DNA of 64,000 bases, from the NCBI GenBank assembly GCA_963277665.1, contig OY728136.1:809001123-809065122 (forward strand), given 5' to 3'. The position numbers were made by a program, and so were the translations under genes. Below the pieces are notes generated by a model. The model did not search any database. It saw only the letters and a program-made list of their open reading frames with translations, and was not told the DNA's origin. This stretch comes from Viscum album. Its lineage: Eukaryota > Streptophyta > Magnoliopsida > Santalales > Viscaceae. Positions 25,401 to 40,800 of this stretch are shown here, piece by piece; the stretch's first letter is position 1, and each line of letters starts with the position of its first letter.

Positions 25401-26351
25401 ACTTACCCCATAAGTGGAAAAATCCCATCTTTGTTGGACTCCAAGCAATAATAGGATTAGTAATATAACTAACTACCTTATAATTAGCTAATTTACTTTG
25501 GAAGATGTATGTAAGGTTCCATAGTATTATTTTTTTATACATGGTATTGTTATAATATATTTTATGATGGATTTTTAATAAGCATACTTCCCTATGTAAA
25601 TCAAGGACATTTTGAAATTCCATGAGATATACATAAAAGATTCACTGCATGTAATAAGTACCTAATTATTTCCACATCGATCCATTATTCATATATTTTA
25701 TAGAACCCTATATATCCTATACAAATATTCTTTTCTGATAATCATAAAATATATTCCAAACCTAATATACACCATAATAACCATTGATTAGGGAAAAAAT
25801 AATATATTATTTTGAGTGCATTTTATTATTTTCCATTCATGTTATGTAAAATATATCTCTAATTAATGAACAAAAAATTAAGGATTACTTTATTAAAAAA
25901 TAATAATATATCATAAAACCATTACATCAATTTCTCAATTATCAAATATCAAAATAAAAAATATGACCCTAAAATTAATTTTATGGTAATGGCTGCATCA
26001 ATAGTTATACGCCATTATCCTTTATATTGACCAAACTGATATTTTTATCATTAATAATAATAATCAATCATGAGTGATGGTATTTATGGAAAACATGTTT
26101 CTTTCATTTGTGATTTTTGGTTTCCTTATCCTTAGAAATATCTCAATTTGTTTCACAAAAAATTATGATCTCTCCCAAAATGCGGGGAACCACTCAATGA
26201 TCTGACATTAAATTCATGATCAATATAGTTGGATGCACAATATATAGTGCAAAAATATACACTAACAATTTATTCATTCCCTATATGGTGTCTTGTTTGG
26301 AACTATTATAAATTATATATCCACGATAAATAAAAAAAATATTGGTACTCC
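16431..26351. other. AT-rich stretch without a recognisable gene
   Basis: The base composition is extremely A+T rich, with short poly-A/T and AT runs. Open frames are all under 90 codons and have no familiar motif. Fragments look like long-decayed LTRs in both orientations, but I cannot assign ends. One part (about 19975-20115) resembles 32025-32165. Confidence 0.5.
19975..20115. repeat. Diverged direct repeat, copy 1
   Basis: CCTACCTTGGAATAACATAT followed by CCATTTGGATAATTATGGTC and, further on, TTTATATTCTCACC. These match in order with words in the copy near 32.03 kb (GTACGTTGGAACATATCTAT, TTGGATGATCATAGTC, TTTATAATCTCAT). The orientation is the same. They could be remnants of the two LTRs of one element about 12 kb across, or two members of a family. 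Confidence 0.35.
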
Positions 26352-26680
26352 TTATAATAATGTTCTAATTGAAAAATAAAATATGTTTAACCATTTATAT
26401 AGATCATTATCTCCACAAAATTCAAAGAACATAACCATATTACTTCTAATGTGCATCATGATGTTATTAAAAATATTCATGTGACCCAAAAAATGATTGG
26501 ATTGGTATCTACTAATAATTATCAACACATAAGAAAAATTATTTTCGGTACAAAACAAGGAATATATGATCGATCCCGGGGAAGATTCATATGGAACTAT
26601 ATCCATACTTTCAAACAATTTACAAGGATCTTAAATTTTCCTAATATTCATGAAATGTAAAATTAGTAATTACAGCTTCT
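26352..26680 (-). pseudogene. Ty1/copia reverse transcriptase/RNase H junction fragment
   Basis: The - strand frame 26618-26352 reads VPYESSPGSIIYSLFCTE, then SYVLIIISRYQSNHFLGH. This is the layout of the copia RT C-terminal region (VPYAS..GSIMYAM.CTRPD..YA...SRY.SNP...HW). It continues with an eroded connection region ending near FEFCGDNDLYKW, like the FGG-type start of RNase H. Upstream the frame is broken by stops. No YVDD box, integrase or gag was found next to it. It is a dead fragment, and its orientation implies an element transcribed right to left. Confidence 0.6.
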
Positions 26681-27460
26681 TATATTAATCAATGATGACA
26701 ATATTTATCTCTTTATAAATTTATTTTCCATGAATAATTATAACAAAAAATTTTGATCTAGTCTTTTATATCCTCATACCTAGTATGTGGACACATAACC
26801 TCTGCCATTTATCGAGATGAATTTACACTTCCATATAATCACAGAGTAATGATACATAATATTTTATCTAATAATATGTATTTCATTAATATTAAATATC
26901 AAAAACACTTTAATGGACCCACTAATTTGATTATATATAAAATAATAATTTTAATATTTAATAAAACTATCAAATTTTATGACATCATTAATCTAGATTC
27001 TCCAAATCCTAGAATTTTTCCTCAATATATAAAAGTATAATTGAAACAATCATACCATTATAGTCCCACATAAAACATAAAAACCATCATCGTATATCAT
27101 AAATTGGTCACAATGTAAATTCCCATTATGTAATGTGGTTTTTGATATCCACCTGATATATCTTATAATCCGAATGGAATTCTATGAAATGTAAAATATG
27201 AATTCAATTTTACATCATTATAGTGGTAAAAATTATTCCTTTTCAAAATCATGATTTTTTTAATCATTTTAAAATTAAAATGAAATATGCATTGAAACTC
27301 TTACATACATGTAACATTGATTCAAAATCCCAATGTTCACCTAATGGGTCTCACCCATTAAAGTGTATCTACCATGTCACAAACATGGTTATTGTATATT
27401 TTTTCCATCTTATATTACATGTTTTTAACCAATTATATGATTTAAGAAACTCAATGGCAT

Positions 27461-27486
27461 CATATATATATATATATATATATATA
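27461..27486. repeat. (AT)n simple repeat
   Basis: About 13 uninterrupted AT dinucleotides. Confidence 0.9.
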
Positions 27487-30400
27487 AAGGTTCATTTAAA
27501 TTTAATTTTACATGATCAACATTAACCATATGAAAATTCATATCTTTATGGATTATAATGAATCCTAAAAAAACATTCTATGATACTGTGTAAATTTAGG
27601 TGGTTCTTCCTTCATAACTCTTTGTATTACTTCTTCAACAAGAATCTCAAGAATATTTTCGTCTTGTTATTCTTAAACATCTCTAATATCATTATTCCTA
27701 TTTATAATGAAGCGTATATTTAATATAACAAATTTCATAATTTATTACATAGAGTTGAACATAATAAAATCCAAAAATATTATTAATCCTAGTGTATTAA
27801 GGAAATTAGTTACATAGAATAACAACATTTAACTGAAATAAAATTAAATTATTTAAAACATCTTTAACATGCTCCTAAAATTCAATCATTCTTTTAAAAC
27901 CCCATGGGATATCCTAGGGACATCCATATGAAATGGTTGAGATATAAATCATGGTAAGAGAATAAAATGATCATATCATAAGGAAAATTAGTACATGTGA
28001 TGTAATGTGAATATAAATGTATCATAATATAGTTTATAATCATACTCTTGGACAATGATACATGGTATTAAATGATTACAGAAAAAAATCTTATGAATTT
28101 GGAAACATCATAGAAAGAGAAATTATAAATATAATCCAAGGTTAAACAAGAAGAAAAAAATAGTGTTATTAGGATAAACATTCATGCACCATACAATGAA
28201 ATTTAATGAGATAAAAACATTACCCGTACATTGGAGGGTTATAATATTTTGGTCCACCCCATAAAATTCATATCATTTACGAGCATATGTGTTCCCCATA
28301 GACCATTCAACATAACGATGTCTTTTATCAATTTTAATCCCATGATTAATGATTTTGTGTTTAGTACATGGATGTATATAATTAATTAATAATATGTACT
28401 TCTATATGGATACTCTTGAGTGGAAATGGGTATTGGTATTCACTAAACAATTGATTTGCATGAAAAATAATAGGATGGTTTTAGACAACATAATATTTAT
28501 ACATAAATATTTATAGTAGTGATTACAGAGAGTGATATGGGTTTATCATCACCTAGAAGTCATATTTGTAGTAATATAGTTATTTAATAACTTCAAATAA
28601 TTGTAAAAAATTGGAAATTAATGTCATCCTCAAAGAAGGTGTTATAATTAAGATGAGTAGAGTAGGATCTTGTACTTTGGAAGGGTGATTATAAAATAAT
28701 GGAGTATATTATTAAGTGCCTGGGGATCCTTGGGAGGACATTATAAATTTAATGGAAGAGTAAATTCAGGATCCAAGGATTTTTAGTAATGGGAAATGTT
28801 ATTTTTAGTGGATTTCACTAGAAAAATAGATGATAAATCATAATTACTTTCAAAATATTGATTTTCAACTCTATAAGATAATGTAATCAAAACCACACAC
28901 CATACAATGGTTTTCCACATTGATTCAACCAAAATGAATTAGTTATAATTATATTACATGTATAATAACTAAGATAATAAAAATAATATCCTTAGAGATA
29001 TGGAAGTGATCCATGTTATCAATATATTGATTTTAAAATCATAAAATACAATATTGGTTTTCGAGGATTAATTAACGGTTTATAAAATTTATACAAAAAT
29101 TTCAAAAAATAATTATTTTTTCATGGATATATTTTATAGAATATATTACCCCATCATTGGGTCATTATATTGTCATAATGCATACCATATATTTATACTA
29201 AATTTATGTTTTACCCAAAAATTTGAATATCTCAAAAAATTATAAAAAAAATTTGCATTCGATAATTTATATTTGATGATTTCAAAATTAATATTTATTT
29301 TATATAAATGAATATTTAAATATGTAAATTTAATCTTTTAAATTGAATTACCAATTTATTTAAAAATATTGGTCTTTTTACAATAATATTTTTCCAAACC
29401 ATATAAAAGGATTATCTCACATCATAAATAATATTAAAATTTATATTTAATAAAGAATACATAATAATAATAGTTTAGGAAAATATGTTTTTTATAAAAA
29501 TTCCAAAATTCATAAAAAAAATATTAATTGAAACTATATAATTCACAAAATAATTACTTTTTTTATCACGTCAAAATCAAATATTTTTCTAACTGATTAT
29601 TAATAATTTAAAATGTAATACTAAATGATGAAAAATATAATAAATTATTACTTAAAAATCATTTAGTTAAAGTTTAAATTCATATCCCATTATTACCCCA
29701 AAAAAAAATTTTATGTGTATTGTGTGGCATGGGGATATTTTCTTTGTGTGGTCCATCATATATGGTTTAGGCCATGATCACAATGACATTGATATTATCT
29801 TATAAATTTTTTTCATGCTTCATTTGTTGAATCACAATATAGTATTCATAAAATTAATATCATTGTGATGTTAAATCCCTTAGAAGATATGATAAATTGG
29901 AATCATAGGGTAAGATCAAACTATACCATCACATTAATTAATTTTCCTATGTCAATTTGACACTGTCAAAACAGGTAATATATTATACTCAGGTGATCAA
30001 TGTAAAAAATAAATTCTATTAGTAGATATCATGCATAATAGTATTTTATAATAGATAGGTATATCTTATAATGGTCTAGATTATCCAAATTGATGTACGG
30101 ATTTTCTATATATACATTACATAATAATGTGTTTATTAATTCAAAAATGGAATTTCATTTATGAATGGTCATGTCATTACTCTTCCAATAATTCAATGAT
30201 TGATAAATTCCTTCTCAAGTATGTATAAAATTGAACCCCAAACACATAGTGTTTAATAGGTATATACTAATAATATCCCATAGTTTCTTTAGGATGTCTA
30301 ATAATTAATAATTTTTCACTCATTGGTTCTTTTTTATCATAATCTAATTGTCTTATATTTTCATCAAAATCATAATTCTTTATCAAAAATATAATTGGAT

Positions 30401-32024
30401 GTTTCCTGCGGCTTGTATCATATATTGTATATTTGATTTATTTATATTTATTATAGGATATCAATATAGAATCCTTATATAGATAATTTCCTTATATTGT
30501 AATAAGAAATCCACATTGAATCATCATATATTGAATATGTCTAATAATCTATGATTTATCCTTTTAGAAATTTCATTCCATTGTAGTTACCTAATATGGA
30601 ATAGTTTTGAATGAATTATACAATTTCACAAATGCTGAATAAATATTCCTATCATTTTTACCCCCGGATACAAAAAATATATTTTAATAATCATATCAGA
30701 TAGATTTTGGACATTATTTTAAAACATGTAGAAATTTTTAGAAAATTCATATTTTTTGTTTCATCTGAAAAACATTATCATAATGAATAATATTATAAAT
30801 TAAGGTAACAATGTTTCCATAAACAAAATATTCTAGTGTTCTCATTATTCCATATACATCACTATGTATATAACACCAAAATACATTATCAATATTACTT
30901 TTTCACAAAAAGGGTATTGTTTTTTTCATTAAACATGACTCATAGCTCATATATAAATCATATTCAAATGATTCCAAAAATATATCTTCATGATGTCTAT
31001 GTGTTTTTTTCCTATTTATATGTCTATAGTAAAACATATATATATGGTTGAGATTATTTTCAATCATAAACTTATTATTCAAAATTTTTTAAATAGTATT
31101 ATGAATATTTACAATGTTTAGTTCATTTACCATATTCTGACTTCCATTAAATATTTCATTATTATATATCAATATATCCACTATTGGTTGAAATAGTTGA
31201 TGAATATCCCATATATTTCAAATAAGATATTGAAATAAAATCCATTTTTATGGTGGATGAATAATAATATATTTCCAATTATTGTACTAATCAGCATGAT
31301 AATGTTAGTTCGTATATTTTGACTTAAAATTAATCCACTCATTATCCAATACAAACTATAAGTTATATTAAATCATCATTAATTATATCTATTATTTGAG
31401 TATATTTATAGCATCTTAAATTGTTGATGCACACTTGGTATCTAATTCCCATCACTCAATGATAATGAAAATTTTATCTTTAACATTCATATTCATCTCT
31501 TCTTAATTCTTATATTTAATAACAATTTTAAACCCCACAAATAAATTAAAAATTATTCCATAAATATTTCATTAATCTATAACATTAATAAATAAGTTTG
31601 TAAGAATCATGTTTTCTATCTATTTATTAGGGAATTTTAATGATTTTGATACCACTAAATTTGATGTAATTATACATAATACCCACTAAGTGATCTATTA
31701 TAATTATTTCACTAAATAATCAGAATATTTTATTATTGACATCAATAGTTAGTTACGTATGTAGTGAATCATCCCATTCATAATAGTTAAGATTCTGATA
31801 TAGGTTATTGGATAATTCATTATTTTGATATACTATATAGATTCAAAAAACATTATTCTAGTAGTTTTATTCCAAATAATTTCCCAAATATGTTTTTCAT
31901 ATACAAATAACTCTAAAAAATATTCAAAATGAAAATTCATAGAAAATATTCTTTGAAAAAACATAGAAAATGATTATCATGTGTCACCCACTACTTCATT
32001 TTCTCTTATAAGATATTCCAGAGG

Positions 32025-32165
32025 AACCCTAGTACGTTGGAACATATCTATTTGGATGATCATAGTCTCTATAACTTACCCATTATAAGAAACCATTCAC
32101 ATAGTATATTTGGACTTTTTATAATCTCATAGATTTTATATAAAACATATGAATATTAAATTTAA
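32025..32165. repeat. Diverged direct repeat, copy 2
   Basis: Partner of 19975-20115, in the same orientation. The match is patchy and was judged by eye only. Confidence 0.35.
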
Positions 32166-35100
32166 TAATGATTTAATCACATGAAATAATTATCATCTCT
32201 TTTTTATTTATTTTTGTGTTAATTGTTACAAAAATTTAGTTTTGGAATAACTATTTCATATATAAAATTATTCTGTTTATGAAACATTATTATTTAATAG
32301 ATTAAAAATAAAAAATAATAATTATGTTACTCCCTAAAAAGTAGAAGGAAAACTTATTCATACATGTATGAATTAATCATATGAATAAATTATATGAACT
32401 AATTATAAAATTTATTAAAACTGTATGAAATTTCTAATCTCATCAGGAGTAAGAATATATTGAATGATACAAAATCACTCACATTTATAGAAAAATGAAT
32501 AAGTATCCAAGATAGTGGGTAGTACAACCCCATTTTCCTCTCCTTGATGAGGCTTTACTCACAAGAGAATCATATTCAGGATATATCTAAATCCTAATAC
32601 TCCCAAACTATATTGAAAAAAATGTTGAAGATAATATATACAATTATAAAATCAGGCCAATGTAGATAAAAAATATAATTAATACAGTCATGAATAGAAT
32701 ATTATATATGGTTCTATCTATATTACTATGTTTATCAGATAAATTTTTCATATACAAAATTCATATTTCAAATCCAAATTAGCTTCAAATTAATATTTGC
32801 AAATACAAGAAAACATATATCTTAACAAAACATTCAATAACCATTCATGAATAATTCAAAATTTAATGTTCCCTAAATTTATTTTATATATAATCTAAAC
32901 AATTTCGATACTCTATAAACATGTATTTAAACACTTGATTTCAACATTCAATACTAACTAATTAGTAATATTCATAATATCACATTTAATATAATATATA
33001 TATAGATATTTAGAATAATACAAACATTAATAATTTAATTTATATTTTTTTAAGTTTTATATATCATCCAAATATCATATAATAAATTTTATTTAATCAT
33101 TTCATGAAATCAATTATATAAATAATATCTTTAGATGAGACCACATTTGATTTGAACAATTAAAATTTGTTGACTACAATAAATTTATAATTTGAAATAT
33201 AACATTAATATTATTTTTTACCAAATTTTTAGTTTATGAACTATTTATTAATTCTCCTTATATTTTTAAATAATAAATTAATTTCATTATTACAAGTTAT
33301 AGAATAAAAATTTCTAAAAGGTTATTTTAAACAATATAATTTATTATTTTAATGGTTTTTTAATAAATTCATCATCAAAAAAAATATATTTATTTATAAA
33401 AAATTAGTAATAGACATTCAAGGCCATTATAAATTAAAGTATTTCCAAATTACCTTTTATAATGATTTATAATCATTATTGAAAATATATATTTCTGAAA
33501 TAAAATATTCATAATAATAAATTTTTAATATTAATCTAATGTTAATGATAACTATCTTTAATACATTAAAATGATTAACCAAATAAAATATATAGTTCAT
33601 TAATTTATTGAACAACTTTATAAATTATAATAACATTAAAAAATATATGATGGAATTTTTTATAAACAATATAATAATAAGTTAAAACTCTAATGAAATA
33701 TTTTCATACATGAGTGATATTGATAACATTTAATACTTAACATAAAACACTCATTGTATTCTATATAATATTAAATATTTATTATAAATAAAGGTGGAAC
33801 TCTTGAAATTTTGTTATTTTATATTGTAGAGGTGATATGAGGATAACCGGTTACGATTTCATGAACTGTTTTATTCAGTTAAAATTATACCTAACAAGTT
33901 GATTTGAAAATGGTTAGTTCTCCCATCCAACTTATGGGATTTATATATCATCAAATGATAATGTATGTGAACAAAACCCAATTGTTTTTTATTTATCCTT
34001 AATATAATTATCATTTAAAATAAACAAAAATAAGTGTGCAATTTGGATGATAGATTTCTCTATCATTAATCATTGATGGAATTTACTTGATGAATATCAA
34101 AATAAATAAATAAAAACTAATCATGTACCCAATTGTATAAAACAATCCATTGATTCCAAAAAAAATATTGAAAATCCCAATACATGATTTCAATTTTAGA
34201 GCCATCAACCAGTGAAAAATTTTGTTTCTGGATTATGAGAGATTCAAAAATATTTTATGAATTATTTTTTTCACATATTTTTTGATCACATAATTTTATA
34301 TATGAATTTTTACTTGTGTCATTTAATTAAATTTAATAGAAAAATTAAAAAAAGCTATAAATTTATCCTTGTTATAAATAGAAATTGAATTCCACCATTT
34401 AATGCATGATATTTAATCAATTCTGATTATAATCCTTTTAATCCTTTAAAAATGGATTAAAACTAATGAAACAAGATATAAAAATCCATTTTAGAAAATT
34501 TATTTCATTCCCATAAATATTTCTGTGCAAAATTGTTTCATTATCATTCATATTTTTGTGCACATCCATCACATTTCATCTGAAGAAATTTTTTGTTGTG
34601 TCCATTATAAACCCCCATCGTAGAAATGGGAATGTGATTATATAGATACTTACTATAAGATCCATTTCATACTATAATATTATTCAATGAAACTAATAGT
34701 TGTGTCTAAGAATTTCGATCAACATGATTCATAAATTGACTCATACATTAACAACCCTTAGATAGACCCTATGATTCAAATGTTATTAATAGTCAATGAT
34801 GTTGGAAGAGGTCCATTATGGATGACTATAGTCATGAATCAATGCATATATTATGGAATATAATTCGTTTTTTATATTTATAAAATCACATATTGGATAG
34901 TGTAATAAGTATTTATTCTTCTTGTTCTATAGATTCGAGATTTAGATATTTTATTGGAACCCCATCCCACAAAATTGGTATTAACAGTGTTTCTAATTAA
35001 AGAAAATAACATTAATTCACCCATTTGAGTAATTTTAGTTTATTAATAATAGAGAAAGGTATATTCCATGATAATCATACTTTTTGGAAATTATATCTTG

Positions 35101-37899
35101 GGGTTCCTACCTTAAAATTTACTTTTAATACAATGTTATAATAGCTTGGTGATCCACGTATGTTAAATTGGATGAGACCCACTCCCTGTAGTGAGAGGAA
35201 TCTACTTATTAATGGAATAATAATACCACCCTTAAGAAGATATATAAAATTACCCAACATACAATAATCATTGACTTATTTGATATTACCATGGATAAAA
35301 TTTTAATTTCTATTGATTTTTTGGAATCTATAAACATATTGAAAAGGAGAAATGTGGTTATACTTCGACTGGAGACAAATGTATCAATTGTATTTCAATC
35401 CATTTTGGGGATAATGTTATTTCATTTTTGGATAATAAACAACAATGTGGTGTTAATTAAAGATATTCACAATATAATTTACTTGGATGTATTTTTGAGG
35501 AGCATGAAAAAAATTTAAATAATAACATTTTTATTACCATGAGAGTAACATCTCTATACAAACCTATTGTAGATTTTGTTTTGGATTCACATATTTTCAT
35601 TGAATTTTTTATTTACAATTCCTAGAAAATGGTGATATTAGAGTGACATGATGATGGCATGGACACTGCAACTTCTTGTAGACTTATATATATACATATT
35701 ATGGATGATTTTCTATTTAAAATATATTCAAAATATAATTTTTCATCATAGAGAATCGAAATTTTCTCACCTTTAATTGATTGTTCAGGCCCCAAACTGA
35801 GCTTCTGTATTTAATAGGCAGATGATGGATATATTTATGTTGATGTTATGTTTTACCATATTTTCTCAAGAAAGGATCCTGAAATTTTTTTAAGGGGAAA
35901 ACATCTCAAGAACATCCCCTAGTGGACAATAGATTTCACATTATATTCATACTAAATATACGGATGTAGATTTTGAGTGGATAACTACCAAGTGGAGTAT
36001 GATTCTTAGTGTTGAATTTAAACCAAATAATTATAGGAGTACCACTCTTTAGAAAATATATATATATGATGGAGGTTTTTTCTGGAGGTTTTGGATCATT
36101 TTATTACGTTTTAGTAGGTATTTTCAAGTAATGTGATTTTTAGGGTTCATTATACCATTTGGACCATTAAATTTATATCATGGAATATTATTCACCTAAT
36201 GGATAGAGGTGTTTTTTAGAAGAATATAAATTTTGGTACGATTTTAATATAACTATTATTACCATTCAAAAAAGTGTGATGAAAAAAAAACTAGGTTATC
36301 TGCGTGAGTGGGTATATAGTTGTTCTAGATCATGAGGTTCATGTACAATTAATGTGAGTGTTTTCTAGGAGGTTATAGAATGAAAGACCTTATTTTTTTG
36401 GATATATGTTATTGTGACATTAGTATTTTCCCTTAAAAAATTATTTAAATGAAAATGATATGACTATAGATGATAATTCTCCCTTGAATCACCACTTGTG
36501 TTGGTGTGGGATTTATGTTATGATCATATTAGTAGAATGTTACCTAGATAGGTGGGGAACGTAAGACAACCATTAATAATGAAACATAAATGTGATAAAT
36601 GATGTCTTCCACCTTGATAAAATCTTAGAAATGACCATTTATAAATAGATATTTGTGGTATGATTATTCACTCCAACCTATAAGGTCAAATGAAATTTGT
36701 GTTCTGAGTCTTGGAATGACTCTCATAATTTTATCTTTCCATTACATTCTGCCTTCAAGAAATTATGTATCCAATAACATGAGTTATAAGAAAATGTGTT
36801 CCCTCCATGGATGGTTGTGTACCAAATTTATCCAAATTTGATACCTCTGAAGATGAATGATATATATGTGATGGTGGATTTATTTCCACATGATGTGATT
36901 TTTTGAGATTCCACATTGAGAAACCCTAGTTATTTTATTTTCAAGGATTAAAAGGTATAAATTCTGGGAAGATTTAGTGACCATGGTCTTAAAATATTAA
37001 CCATAAAATATATCAAATCATAATTTTTTGGTGGATCATATAGCCTCTAGGAAATTTTAAGTGTTGTAGATACTCAATGATATTATATTATAATAAATAT
37101 ATTATGTTAAGTCTAAGAAATATGATGGTTGAAAAATATTTCTTTCTTATACATTGGATAACTAGATAGGGAATCTTATTTCATAGTTAGATCCAAAAAT
37201 ATTGGGTTTACTCTAGTGGAGAAGTGAAATCATTTATCTCTATGGAAAAAATGGCCATTGTTGTTATGTTAATTAAATATATAATTAAATTATTTGGTTT
37301 CATATATAACTCCTAGAAATATTTTAAACCCATTTATTAGGATTTATCTCTAAGTGTATCCTCACATTTAACTACCATAAACCTTGATCGAGAGATATTG
37401 AGAGAAGATTATCCATCTATGGAGTGAATAACATGATATGGGATCTGAAAAAGATCTGAATTTTCATGTTGATCTTGTGATAATGATGTTTATAACATGA
37501 AAGTAAATAATTGATTTATTTTATGGTAATATTATATCAATTTCTGTCATTTTATTTTCTTCTTTTCAATATTCATCGAATTAATTTTTATCTGTGTTTA
37601 ATTATTTATCCTTGTTCTATGTTAATTTTATTTACTCCATGAGTTTTTAAGTATAATAAATTATCCAAAAAATCATTTTATATGTTTGATTAATTGTGAT
37701 GGTTTAGTAAATATTGAATATTCATCCACCTATCCACAAAACCTAGAATTTTTCACTTCTTTTAAATTATTTGAAATATCCAGAATGGTAATGTATCATA
37801 TCCCATGATAACTACAAGAAACATTTCCCATTATTCCTTCCAACCCTCTCTATTTTATCACACATATAATTGATGTTAACTTAACCTATGGTCAATCAA

Positions 37900-40800
37900 T
37901 TGTATTGGTATCATAGAAAACCAGTGGATGAATTACTAGTAATGAGGGTAGTTGGCTTTAACAGTGACATGATAAAGTAGAAGTGGATAGTTTTAGATGA
38001 AATGGGATGAAAATATTCATAGGCCAAAGTGTATATAATTATTTTGGATAATAATAGTATGGAAACAAAACATTCCAATAGAGGTATTAGTAGCAGGTAT
38101 AAACAAAGAGGTATGGAAGGACACAGTGGTAGATAGCGGTTCATGCAATTCATAGAGAAAAATTGATTTTTAAAAAAGTATTTAAATTTTTCTCCATGGT
38201 ATCTCAACCACCCACTCATCAACCACATAATTATTTTATGTTATTAGTTTAAGATTCATGCTATATATACTTCACAGTAGTAATAATATGAATCTATGGT
38301 ATGAACCCATTATGATATCTCTCATAAGAGACAATTAATTTTATCTATTACATTATATAATTAATTATATTAAATAAATACTTCTTTAATAGTGGTATGA
38401 TAATTTTTTCCTACAATAAATGTAAATTTAAAAAATCATCAATGATCATGTAATCTAAACTGCCGTAAAAAGGATCTATTAATAATATTATTTTTCCTTT
38501 TATAGCTTTATTCCATATCATAAACTCTCTAATGTCCATTTATATAGATAATGTTGCCTTACTTTATTTGTTAAATAATGATATTTTTTAATAAAGGTTT
38601 ATTATAAAGATACGTAAATAAATAACTATTGGCATAGAAAAAAAATCATATTCAAGGATTTAAAAATTACGTAGTTAACCACTAATAATGTATTAAAATT
38701 AAAAATATGGAAGAAGATTTATAAATAGATTTTCTAAGAAATTTATTAGTTTATAAAATCTCTCATGATGATTTAAAAACAAATACTCAATTCATTAACA
38801 TTGAATATAATTGCATATTTGGAAATATTATCCCACATTCTCATACAATTATATCATGAAATTATTATTGGTGGAAACATAATATTCCTTGGATATTTCA
38901 TTTTTCAATTCATATATATATGAAATTATTTAATTATATGTTCAAAATAATTCCTTATTTGTATCATCCATTATGTAGATGAAGATGTTATATATCAAAT
39001 CAAATAGTGTCCATGATTTTACCAAGAGGATTTTTATTCAAAATCCATACTAGCATAAAAGGGAATACCTAAAGTCTCATGATCATTGTAAATTAATCAT
39101 AAAATATATAACGTGTAACAAAAATATACAACACTCAATTTTAGAGGAACAAGTGTTCAACATACATGGAATCAACTTCATGAGATTAAAAAAAGACATT
39201 AAAAATAGATATATCCTTGTGTGTATAAAATAAAAGTCATAATTGGTAGATAATGTGGAATAATATAATAATTCAATAGGTTTCATGATAAAAATTTTGA
39301 ATAGTAATTTCTTTTCACGTGTTGGAAAATATAAATTAGTCATTAGTGGTTGAGTATCACATTTAAAAAGATATAAACATCGTGTATAAATTATGAACTA
39401 TAGTGTATGGTATATTACTATCTATCCATTATTAGTCCATTATTTATTTGATATCATGAGATATTTGTGTGTATATTTTCAATCTCAAATAATTAATATA
39501 AATTGAAAATAAATATGGACTATTTTTTATAATAAGGAAAAAAATTTATACACTAATTTGAATCTATTGTGGAATTTATTAAAAAATTTATTCCATGTAT
39601 GAATAAAAATTATATAATAGTAGAACATGATATTTATAGTGGTCTACGTAAATCCCTAATCAAATATTCACATTCTCACCATCTATTTTAAATATTATGG
39701 GATCCACAATGTGTACCCTTTTACAGAATGCGCAGACTAAACTCAATATTTTACAATTAGATGATGCCTATCTCAAACAATTTTTTATATAGATTTCATA
39801 AACAATTTCCTTAATATAACCATAACCAAGACCCAACCATAGATTATTTTTCTAGTCATATTCTCCATTAATCTTAAAACATGAAGAGGATCCATGTTAT
39901 GGTTGGGTTTCCTACATTTTCTTCATAGGGATTATACAAAATAGTTTTTCTTTCATGGTCAGAAGAATTATATTTTTAGCCTAGTCATTTGAATTGAATT
40001 TTCAAAATGTCTTCAAAACACCATGGTAATTACTTTTTTATAATTTCTATATCCAAGAGTAATAAAGAGAAAAGCTATCATATAACCAAAACCACTCAAT
40101 CCAACCCATCATTTTATAAACATTACCAACCTGAGACAAAAATGACGGGGTGCAATAGATCAATACTATGGTTTTAATTAGAAATTATCACCTATATATT
40201 TTTTAAATTCCATCCTATAACCATGAAAATTACATATTAGTGTGCACAGTTTCATCCTATATTCTCAAAATCAATATCCAAACCAAAATGATACCAAGGA
40301 TGATTCTAATGTTATTATAAACGTATATTAAACCATAAATCAAAATCTAATCAACGATAGAGGGTAATAAATAATTAAGAATCCATGTTTCAATATTACT
40401 GACCCAAAACCATGACACTTGTCATTAATGTTATATCCTAGACCATATACACATGATATTTTATAAAACATAAATCACAGTCACATTTAATTATATGATT
40501 TTAATTTTCCTTTCATCTATCTTAACCAAATACCATCATAAAAATGATTTTTTTTCAATACATGTTCTTTCATGTCTTCACACAACTAAACCCTAAATCC
40601 CAACTAATTCCGTGAGATCATTATCATTTTTTTTTTTCATTAGAGTTTAACCAAATTCAAATCCATTTATTAATCTCAATGTACACCAAAAACGGATTAT
40701 ATTTATAATCTATGGTTCTTTCACTTTTATAAATAAATAATGAAGAATAAAAAGGGAAACAATGTTTTTTCCAACCTATATCCCTTTCCATTAATCATCC

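Larger units (their letters stand above)
26681..37899. other. AT-rich stretch without a recognisable gene
   Basis: Open frames are all short and unlike known families. There is an (AT)n run at about 27461-27486, the second member of a diverged repeat pair at about 32025-32165, and otherwise low-complexity decayed sequence. The region from about 35000 to 37800 is slightly less A+T rich, but I recognise no domain in it. Confidence 0.5.

Noticed and set aside
37906..37916. TGGTATCATAG as a second primer binding site
   Set aside because: One mismatch in 11 bases is expected by chance about once in a window of this size on two strands, and no LTR end or repeat partner was found beside it.
37911..38228. 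105-codon - strand frame rich in Leu/Ile with a possible membrane segment
   Set aside because: AT-rich sequence yields hydrophobic frames by chance. There is no motif, and no promoter or conserved context.
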